From: Oscillospiraceae bacterium
GTDB lineage: Bacteria > Bacillota > Clostridia > Oscillospirales > Ruminococcaceae
Length of the DNA: 36,851 nucleotides
Direction: 5' to 3'
Assembly: GCA_017483465.1 (NCBI GenBank)
Contig: JAFUWN010000113.1
Span: 1 to 36,851 of the forward strand
The notes below the pieces were generated by a model. The model saw only the letters and a list, made by a program, of their open reading frames with translations, was not told the DNA's origin and made no database searches. A program made the translations under genes and the position numbers. Numbering within the stretch: the stretch's first letter is position 1; each line of letters opens with the position of its first letter. Shown here in pieces: positions 31,689 through 36,851 of this stretch.

Positions 31689-31717
31689 TTGACAAATATA
31701 TTCTTTTATGCTATAAT
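31689..31717 (+). promoter_or_regulatory. Promoter of tRNA-Trp
   Basis: TTGACA (31689-31694), 17 bases, TATAAT (31712-31717) with an extended TGc: a perfect consensus promoter about 29 bases before the tRNA. Confidence 0.92.
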
Positions 31718-31745
31718 AATAAAGTCGTAAAAATAAAATGTAAAT

Positions 31746-31818
31746 AGGGGTATAGCTCAGTTGGTAGAGCAGCGGTCTCCAAAACCGCGTGCCGAGGGTT
31801 CAAGTCCTTCTGCCCCTG
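31746..31818 (+). tRNA. tRNA-Trp (anticodon CCA)
   Basis: A 73-base cloverleaf. Acceptor AGGGGTA (31746-31752) pairs with TGCCCCT (31811-31817, one G-T pair), and the discriminator base is G. The anticodon arm is GCGGT-CTCCAAA-ACCGC with anticodon CCA at 31779-31781. The TPsiC arm is GAGGGTTCAAGTCCTTC. CCA is not encoded directly after the discriminator. It has its own promoter and terminator. The mobile element lies on its 3' side. Confidence 0.96.
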
Positions 31819-31822
31819 CTCC

Positions 31823-31860
31823 AAAACTCCCGAAAGTAAGCCGCTTTCGGGAGTTTTCAT
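31823..31860 (+). terminator. Terminator after tRNA-Trp
   Basis: A perfect 14-bp stem (31823-31836 with 31844-31857), 7-base loop. The T4 of the right arm supplies the tail. It may also stop the leftward relaxase transcript from running through the tRNA. Confidence 0.85.
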
Positions 31861-31934
31861 TATCGTCTGTGTGATTTTATTTGACTGTAAAATGCTGTAT
31901 TTTTGCCTGTTTTCGCACCGGATTTTTAAAAAAC

Positions 31935-31969
31935 TGTCGTAAAAGTGTCGTATAAAATCAGGTCGAAAA
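31935..31969. repeat. Direct TGTCGTA repeats, likely integrase arm sites
   Basis: TGTCGTAAAA (31935-31944) and TGTCGTATAAAA (31946-31957) are 11 bases apart, one helical turn, followed by AGGTCGAAAA (31960-31969). A related TGTCGAG lies at 32021-32027. A similar TGTCGTATTTCAGTCGA occurs at 35339-35355. They fit arm-type binding sites of a tyrosine recombinase near the element end. Confidence 0.5.
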
Positions 31970-32036
31970 TATCTGTTTTGCGTGATTACTTGTGATTGAC
32001 AAATTTGTGTTTTCAAATGCTGTCGAGTTCTTTTTA

Positions 32037-33407
32037 TCACTCCAAAACATTTTTACTTCTCTTTTGTTGCTGAGTCCGTTCATTTCTCAGGTAGTCAGCA
32101 ATTGTCTGTCGGCAATACTCCAACTCCTTGATTCGGGCTTTAGCTTCCTGATAAGAAGCATTTTTATCCTGTCGCTGTGCTATCAGAGATTCATGCTGCT
32201 TTTTAAGATAGTCGACAGATGGGACATTTTTATCAGGAAATCTCTGTTTCAGCTCGTTTTTAGCGTTCCTGAACTTTTCCAGCTCATCAGCATGTTGTTT
32301 AGAGTACCGCTTTTTAGAGAATTTCCATTTTAACTCCTGATACTCCTCATGAATCGGCTTATACTTTTGATATGTTCTGACAATTGCTGTCAGTTCTTCA
32401 TTTTCAGAAAGCTGATGCTGAATATCATTCAGGTCAGCAACAAGTTTCATGCGTTTGGCATACTCACAATTTGCAATTGCTCCAAGCTGTTCCTGATTTT
32501 CTGCCTGATAACGTGACAGAATATTCAGCACTCGTGAGGCTTCTTTCATGTTCTGGATTTCTGCCCAGCGTGTCAGACCTCCGGACTGACTGATACGCTC
32601 CTGAGCAGTATCAATAATCTTTGTCTGATTGATTGTGATTTGGTGAAACATCTTGATTCTGTCTGAAATTTGCTTCGGCTCGTAGTACCATCCTAAAGTT
32701 TTTGCTCTGGTGAATCTCTGCTGACCTTCCATGCGAAATTTTAAGCTGATTTTCTTTTCAGGTGCATAAACAGCTTCAATGCCGGATTCCGCACACTTTT
32801 TCAGAAAGTCCTCAAAATCTGCTGATTTCATGATACAGTCATCAATCATATGCCGTAGTTTAGTTTTCCATGACAAGCCTTGACGGTTCATATCCCATTC
32901 ATAATGAGATTTGCCCTTATTTTGTTCAGGATTCTGAATCACTGACAAGCCATGTTCTTCACACAGTTTGTCACTTATCTGTCGGAGTGTTTTCCATGAC
33001 TTTTTACTGCCTTTGTTTTGGAGCGTTTCAAATGATTTGCCATTCATCATGTTGACATTACAGAATATCAGATGATTGTGAATATGTGCCTTGTCCGTAT
33101 GCGTGGCAAGCACAAACTGATATTCTTCTCCGAGAAGTCGCTCCGCAAGTTCCATACCAATCTGATGCACAAGTTCAGGTGTAATTTCATCAGGCTTGAA
33201 ACTTTGAATCACATGCTGACAGAGAACTGTACTTCTGCTGTTCCATGCAGCTCTGACCTGCTGGAACATCTTAGCCGCTTCCTGCGGATTGTCACTACAT
33301 CCGAAACTGCTGACAAGTATTCCGGAATCCGTTTTTTCCGGATTCACGATGTACTCCACGGCACGAGCTTCTGTAGTTCGGATTGCATGAATACTTGTTG
33401 TTGCCAA
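32037..33407 (-). CDS. MOBP-type relaxase/mobilization nuclease
   Basis: A 456-residue relaxase. The N-terminal nuclease domain has the likely nicking Tyr in VEYIVNPEKT (residue 19) and the metal-binding histidine motif HTDKAHIHNH (H103, H108, H110, H112). A long helical, charged C-terminal half (for example KYKPIHEEYQELKWKFSKK) follows, probably a coiled coil. It cuts one strand at oriT and leads it into a recipient. The start is TTG at 33407, with AAGGAG (33418-33423) 10 bases upstream; it is nested in the end of mobC, so the two are coupled. No primase or helicase domain is fused to it. Confidence 0.92.
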   Translation of the reverse strand: MATTSIHAIRTTEARAVEYIVNPEKTDSGILVSSFGCSDNPQEAAKMFQQVRAAWNSRSTVLCQHVIQSFKPDEITPELVHQIGMELAERLLGEEYQFVLATHTDKAHIHNHLIFCNVNMMNGKSFETLQNKGSKKSWKTLRQISDKLCEEHGLSVIQNPEQNKGKSHYEWDMNRQGLSWKTKLRHMIDDCIMKSADFEDFLKKCAESGIEAVYAPEKKISLKFRMEGQQRFTRAKTLGWYYEPKQISDRIKMFHQITINQTKIIDTAQERISQSGGLTRWAEIQNMKEASRVLNILSRYQAENQEQLGAIANCEYAKRMKLVADLNDIQHQLSENEELTAIVRTYQKYKPIHEEYQELKWKFSKKRYSKQHADELEKFRNAKNELKQRFPDKNVPSVDYLKKQHESLIAQRQDKNASYQEAKARIKELEYCRQTIADYLRNERTQQQKRSKNVLE

Positions 33408-33703
33408 ATTTCTTTCACTCCTTTTTTTAGTTCGTCAATGTCGGACTGATAGATAGTTCCAGTAGTGTTCACACGCTTTGCAATCTGATTCACATTTGCA
33501 CTGATTCGATTTATTAAGGCAAGCATTTTCTGCTGTGGTTCTTTGTTCATGCAAACGGTTAATTGTTGTTTTCCCTGTCGGCGGAGATATGCTCCGAGGC
33601 TTTTATATCCGGCTTGTTCGGCAAGACTTTTTATCTGTGCATACTCGTCCAGACTCATCCGGACAGATACGACTTTGGTTTTATTTTTCTGATTTGATTT
33701 CAT
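33344..33703 (-). CDS. mobC: MobC-like relaxosome accessory protein
   Basis: A 119-residue protein of the MobC family. An N-terminal ribbon-helix-helix-like part (KVVSVRMSLDEYAQIKSLAE, AGYKSLGAYLRR) is followed by the MobC core ALINRISANVNQIAKRVN. It binds oriT and helps the relaxase nick. AAGGAG lies 9 bases before the ATG. The last 64 bases overlap the relaxase gene in another frame, the usual order in mobilizable elements. The candidate oriT lies just upstream at 33753-33821. Confidence 0.88.
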   Translation of the reverse strand: MKSNQKNKTKVVSVRMSLDEYAQIKSLAEQAGYKSLGAYLRRQGKQQLTVCMNKEPQQKMLALINRISANVNQIAKRVNTTGTIYQSDIDELKKGVKEIWQQQVFMQSELQKLVPWSTS

Positions 33704-33746
33704 TTGACTTGACTCCTTTTTATGGATAATTATGGTATTTCTATAA

Positions 33747-33835
33747 GGGGTTTCAGGGGAAGAATTACCCCTGACAAGCAGGGGATTCTGATGGAATCCG
33801 ACCGATTGTATGACATCGGTCAGTGCTTGCTACAA
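33747..33835. other. Candidate oriT with three inverted repeats
   Basis: Three perfect inverted repeats lie in a row: TCAGGGG/CCCCTGA (33753-33759, 33768-33774), GGATTC/GAATCC (33783-33788, 33794-33799) and GACCGAT/ATCGGTC (33800-33806, 33815-33821). Extra CAGGGG and AAGGGG copies flank the first. The position directly upstream of mobC and the relaxase gene is where oriT is expected. I cannot assign the nick site. Confidence 0.6.
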
Positions 33836-33871
33836 GAGTTTTTGACTCCTCTGATTGATAATTCATTTCTG

Positions 33872-33910
33872 AAATAAGAGCCTGCAAATCTGATTCACAG
33901 GCTCTTTTCT
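33872..33910. terminator. Hairpin after the integrase gene
   Basis: A perfect 9-bp stem AAGAGCCTG (33876-33884) with CAGGCTCTT (33898-33906), 13-base loop. It ends the leftward integrase transcript; the T-tract is better in the rightward reading (TTTTC), so it may act both ways. Confidence 0.6.
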
Positions 33911-33917
33911 GAGTGGT

Positions 33918-35042
33918 TCAATAGAGGTTGTTCAGCTTTTTGACAGCATTGTGTTTCTGTTCATCAATGACATGATAGTACACTCTCAATGTTGTTGAAA
34001 CGTCTGAATGTCCGAGTAATTCTGAAACAACTTTAATGTCCTCGCCCATGCGAATCAAAGAAGTGGCGAACGTATGCCGGAGAGCATGAACAATATCAAC
34101 TGCCCCTGTAATATTACAGGCTTTCAGAATGGATTCCATTGTTCTGAAAATTCTGTTTGGCTGTACGATGGTATGCTCCTCAGTCGTGATAACTCTGTGC
34201 TTGTCATTGCAGATAATTTTCAGATTTTGGAGAGCTTCAACGGCATTATCATTCAAAGCAATGTATCTGACTGAATGACTTGTTTTCGGAGACTCTTGGT
34301 CGCAGACTTCATAGCGTTTCTTATGCTCGTCATGTGTCTTATGTGCGGATACTGTGCCATGAATGTAGATATGTCGTTTCTCAAAATCCACATCACTCCA
34401 TTTGAGATATAAGGCTTCACCCAATCTCATGCCCGTATTCAGAATCAGGATAATCACATATCCATAACGATGTTTCAGCTTGCCATTTTTATAGTGCGAA
34501 GTCGATTCTGTGACAATTTTTGAAACTTCTTCCGGAGAATAATTGAATACGGCTTTTGGCTTCTGTGTGGCTGTCGGAAGAACGACACCATCAACGGGAT
34601 TTCGGAGAACCTCTCCTTTGATAACCCCTAACTTCATGCAGGAGTTTAGATTATTATAGGCTTTTTTGACGGTGCTGTAAGAATTGTATTTCATCAGATT
34701 GTTAATCATTCTCTGCACATCAGAAGAAGTTAGGGAATTAATTTGAATATTTCCGATTTCAGGGAATATCTGCCATTTCAAGGACTGCTCTACTCTGTCA
34801 TAGCTTGCTGGTTTAAGAGCAGGCTTCTTGACCGTTTCAAGCCAATGTGTCATATATGTCTGGACGGTCATTCGCTTGACATTAGACAAGTCATATTTGG
34901 CGGCTTCTTCCCGTTTCTCTTTGGCTTTCCGACGAGCTTCGGCTTCTGTTTTTCCGTATACGGTCACACGCTTGTTATTGCTGACAGTCACTTTGATTTC
35001 ATAAAGTCCGTCTTTACGGAGCGTTGCTTTCTGTTTTGCCAT
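33918..35042 (-). CDS. int: Tyrosine recombinase (integrase)
   Basis: A 374-residue phage/Tn916-type integrase. Residues 1-50 form an arm-binding AP2-like domain (LRKDGLYEIKVTVSNNKRV), about 55-150 a SAM-like core-binding domain, and about 165-374 the catalytic domain. The catalytic set is complete: R206 (NTGMRLGEA), K253, H319 and R322 (HALRHTFA), H345 (LGHSDV) and Y355 (LRVYYHV). It inserts and excises the element at att sites. GAGG lies 7 bases before the ATG; the excisionase gene ends 9 bases upstream, so both are in one operon. Length is normal. Confidence 0.95.
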   Translation of the reverse strand: MAKQKATLRKDGLYEIKVTVSNNKRVTVYGKTEAEARRKAKEKREEAAKYDLSNVKRMTVQTYMTHWLETVKKPALKPASYDRVEQSLKWQIFPEIGNIQINSLTSSDVQRMINNLMKYNSYSTVKKAYNNLNSCMKLGVIKGEVLRNPVDGVVLPTATQKPKAVFNYSPEEVSKIVTESTSHYKNGKLKHRYGYVIILILNTGMRLGEALYLKWSDVDFEKRHIYIHGTVSAHKTHDEHKKRYEVCDQESPKTSHSVRYIALNDNAVEALQNLKIICNDKHRVITTEEHTIVQPNRIFRTMESILKACNITGAVDIVHALRHTFATSLIRMGEDIKVVSELLGHSDVSTTLRVYYHVIDEQKHNAVKKLNNLY

Positions 35043-35051
35043 GACGATACC

Positions 35052-35270
35052 TCAGAACAGAAATTCTTTTCCGGTGTACTGTTTCACCCATGTATCGAAC
35101 TGTGCTTTTTCGACACGATACATGCCACCAATTTTGATAGCCGGAAAGCCATCAGAATTAAACAGCTTATAAACAGAAGTACGGCTAATCTGCATGATAG
35201 TCATGATGTCCTCCGGAGTGTAGAATGCTACTTCGGGTTTCGGTGCTTTTTCTTTTGCGTATCTGTACAT
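35052..35270 (-). CDS. xis: Excisionase-like helix-turn-helix protein
   Basis: A 72-residue DNA-binding protein of the excisionase/HTH_17 (MerR-like) group: FYTPEDIMTIMQISRTSVYK is the helix-turn-helix, and FPAIKIGGMYRVEKAQFDTW the wing. It is expected to bend att DNA and steer the integrase to excision, or to act as a repressor. The ATG at 35270 is chosen because AGGAG lies about 10 bases upstream; an in-frame extension to 35327 has no ribosome site. It is directly upstream of int. The likely promoter (TTGGAC-17-GATAAA, 35327-35299) overlaps two copies of the CCAAWCG repeat. Confidence 0.88.
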   Translation of the reverse strand: MYRYAKEKAPKPEVAFYTPEDIMTIMQISRTSVYKLFNSDGFPAIKIGGMYRVEKAQFDTWVKQYTGKEFLF

Positions 35271-35298
35271 AATAAAATTTCTCCTCTCAATGTTGTAA

Positions 35299-35327
35299 TT
35301 TATCAGATTTATGTGCCAAACGTCCAA
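35299..35327 (-). promoter_or_regulatory. Possible xis-int promoter
   Basis: Read leftward: TTGGAC (35327-35322), 17 bases, GATAAA (35304-35299). The -35 lies on repeat copies at 35316-35330, so a protein bound there would block it. Confidence 0.45.
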
Positions 35328-35415
35328 TCGTGATAAAATGTCGTATTTCAGTCGATTTCATGTTTTCCAAACGTTCGGCATACATTTTCCAATCGGATTG
35401 ATTTTTGTCCAATCG
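35316..35415. repeat. Five CCAAWCG direct repeats
   Basis: Same-strand copies are CCAAACG (35316-35322), CCAATCG (35324-35330), CCAAACG (35367-35373), CCAATCG (35389-35395) and CCAATCG (35409-35415). Distances between starts are 8, 43, 22 and 20 bases; the last three are close to whole helical turns. They fill the gap between the DUF3987 gene and xis, together with a TGTCGTA site at 35339-35345. Possible roles: iterons of an origin, or operators for Xis or a repressor. Confidence 0.7.
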
Positions 35416-35419
35416 TTTA

Positions 35420-36851
35420 TCAGTTTCCGGAAAGGCAATGGGGATTAATCATGTAAAATCCCTTGCTTCTGCCGTTATACTGATTCTTAGGCGGCATATA
35501 GAACTGGATATAATTATGTTTTTCCAGTTCCAGAAGTGCATCTGTCAGTCGTTCTTCGGACAAACGATTCCGAATATCTTTATTGATTTGACGAACTGAA
35601 ATTGTGTTGGTATTTTCTTTTTTACAGCGTTTAATTAACTTTTCCAATACAAAATCTGTATCAGTATTATATTTATCACAGCCAAGAATCTTCATCGTCT
35701 GAGAAATGAAATATTCTGAAAGAAAGATAGCGTGTAGCATGGTGTTTCCGTCAACAGGCTTGTGAATGTCCTGACACTCTGCCAGATGGAGCAGTCCGGC
35801 AATACGGAGCGTTCTTCCGGCAGATTTTCCGAAATAATCACGGTATTCCTCAAATTCTCCGCCTTTTCCGAGTCTGCCCTCAATCGTATTATAATAGTCA
35901 GCGAATAAGATTCTGGATTCTTTTGTGAGTGTCAGACAAGTATCTTGTTCTGTATTGGGAAGTTTCAGCAGAGTGTGAATCAATTGACGATATGCTGTTT
36001 CTGCTTGACGGAACTCAATGCTTTTCTCAGGTTGCTGCATAGGACTTAAACTTCTTGTGCCGATTCTGCTTTCAGGCAGACAATAGATAAATCTTTGTGT
36101 CAAGCCTTTTCCAGTAAATGATGCGTTACTCAGTAAGCTGGACAGGACTTTATACTGTGCAAAAATGCCAACTGTAAGTGTGGCTCTTGGAATTTCGACA
36201 CATCTTGTCATACGGTCAACAAAAATACTCTGACCGTCATAAGCACACAAATAAGTATTAATATTGCTGTTATTTTCAGAATATAATCCAGCAGCTACAT
36301 CAAAGATACCGCCTTCATCACACATGATGCCAATTTTACCGCCCTGTTCCTGTAACAAGTCCGTTAATGCTTCGTTCGTGGAGTCAGTTGTCATCAAACG
36401 GAGTGCGTGCATTTCCTGTATCTTAGCAATTTCCTGATTGATTTTTCGGATTTCGTCAGGACTGCCACCTTTTTTCTTGGCATTATTTTTCTTCATGATA
36501 AGTGATTCACGAATATCAATATTATTCTGAATCTCCATAGCATGAGCTTGATTATATTGTTGAACATATTCATTAACAGGACGAATCATAGCCTTGAATA
36601 CTGGAGATTTGCCCTCACTTGGGTCGGCAATAATGCAGACATACAAGTTTAATTCCTCTGTCCATGTATCGGAGAATCTGATTTTGGCTTTCTGCTGACA
36701 GCAAAGCGACAGAATCGCCAGAGAATATGTTGCCGCCATGTCCGGAGATACCATGATTTCTTCTGAAATCAGGTTGACATAGTTCTGAATTGCCGATGGA
36801 AGATACTTTATCGGAAAGTCAGGAGTTCTGTCCGGTGGTCTGAGGGGCAGA
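35420..36851 (-). CDS. DUF3987-family ATPase-like protein (N-terminus outside window)
   Basis: At least 476 residues are seen; the frame stays open to the right edge, so the true start is outside. The open frame before the first Met (36754) adds YLPSAIQNYVNLISEEI, typical of the lead-in of DUF3987 proteins. CIIADPSEGKSPVFKAM is a Walker-A-like loop, and GIMCDEGGIFDVAAGLYSE a Walker-B-like one. DUF3987 proteins are common in phages and integrative elements and are seen as helicase- or primase-linked replication proteins. The C-terminal part (EKLIKRCKKENTNTISVRQINKDI) looks like a winged helix. It lies directly beside the repeat array. It may help the excised element replicate; this is inferred. 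Confidence 0.8.
   Translation of the reverse strand, partial: LPLRPPDRTPDFPIKYLPSAIQNYVNLISEEIMVSPDMAATYSLAILSLCCQQKAKIRFSDTWTEELNLYVCIIADPSEGKSPVFKAMIRPVNEYVQQYNQAHAMEIQNNIDIRESLIMKKNNAKKKGGSPDEIRKINQEIAKIQEMHALRLMTTDSTNEALTDLLQEQGGKIGIMCDEGGIFDVAAGLYSENNSNINTYLCAYDGQSIFVDRMTRCVEIPRATLTVGIFAQYKVLSSLLSNASFTGKGLTQRFIYCLPESRIGTRSLSPMQQPEKSIEFRQAETAYRQLIHTLLKLPNTEQDTCLTLTKESRILFADYYNTIEGRLGKGGEFEEYRDYFGKSAGRTLRIAGLLHLAECQDIHKPVDGNTMLHAIFLSEYFISQTMKILGCDKYNTDTDFVLEKLIKRCKKENTNTISVRQINKDIRNRLSEERLTDALLELEKHNYIQFYMPPKNQYNGRSKGFYMINPHCLSGN

Larger units (their letters stand above)
31746..36851. mobile_element. Integrative mobilizable element next to tRNA-Trp (right end outside)
   Basis: From the 3' side of tRNA-Trp the window holds a relaxase, MobC, a candidate oriT, tyrosine integrase, excisionase and a DUF3987 ATPase, all leftward. 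This is the core of an IME or the edge of an ICE. No mating-pair genes are visible. The integrase type and the tRNA neighbour suggest insertion at the tRNA 3' end. The exact attL cannot be fixed without the other end; it should lie in or just after 31795-31860. The right boundary is beyond 36851. Confidence 0.8.

Noticed and set aside
31711-32040. Open frame on the minus strand across tRNA-Trp
   Set aside because: It is the antisense reading of the tRNA and its terminator; it lacks a ribosome site and resembles well-known spurious tRNA antisense proteins.

Overview
The window looks like a chromosomal segment of a low-to-moderate GC, spore-forming, anaerobic Firmicute, most likely in the Ruminococcus/Oscillospiraceae area. 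The grounds are: strong AGGAGG-type ribosome sites and near-consensus sigma-A promoters; the sporulation/division cluster yabP-yabQ-divIC-yabR; a four-subunit 2-oxoacid:ferredoxin oxidoreductase; glycogen/maltodextrin enzymes (MalQ, GlgP); and a lipoprotein with a cohesin-like domain. The species is inference only. All coordinates and motifs were read by eye, without database searches.

Layout. 1-1876: spore/division genes yabR, divIC, yabQ and yabP, all leftward, with a sigma-E-like signal before yabP and a separate sigma-A promoter before divIC. 1877-7485: an Rrf2-type Fe-S regulator diverges from an operon of ferredoxin-dependent oxidoreductase subunits (gamma-delta-alpha-beta), an aminotransferase and an amidohydrolase, closed by a terminator. 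7512-9914: a disulfide-oxidoreductase-like flavoprotein and a ZIP metal transporter with a palindromic operator. 10083-12990: a tiny Cys-rich ORF with two tandem terminators, then a methyltransferase, an alpha/beta hydrolase and a DUF1275 membrane protein. 13028-18558: a leftward run of paaK, a HEPN-like/trefoil protein, a small membrane protein, and an SPFH / zinc-ribbon / TPM trio resembling Bacillus ydjI-ydjG-ydjH but without pspA. 18588-20366: a lipoprotein with a 4 x 39-bp repeat and a CmpB-like membrane protein. 20579-29528: a tight rightward run malQ-glgP-nadB-nadC-cohesin-like lipoprotein-metG. 29606-31523: a YpsA-like protein and a polysaccharide flippase, leftward.

31746-36851: tRNA-Trp(CCA) and, from its 3' side, an integrative mobilizable element that runs off the right edge: relaxase, MobC, candidate oriT, tyrosine integrase, excisionase, a repeat-rich control region and a DUF3987 ATPase (cut by the window end). 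No type IV secretion genes are visible, so it is either an IME that borrows a conjugation machine or the edge of a larger ICE.

The points most worth a second look are the element's control region (five CCAAWCG copies and paired TGTCGTA sites), its candidate oriT, the Cys-codon leader ORF with overlapping alternative hairpins, the cohesin-like lipoprotein in a glycogen/NAD operon, and the PspA-less membrane-stress module led by paaK.
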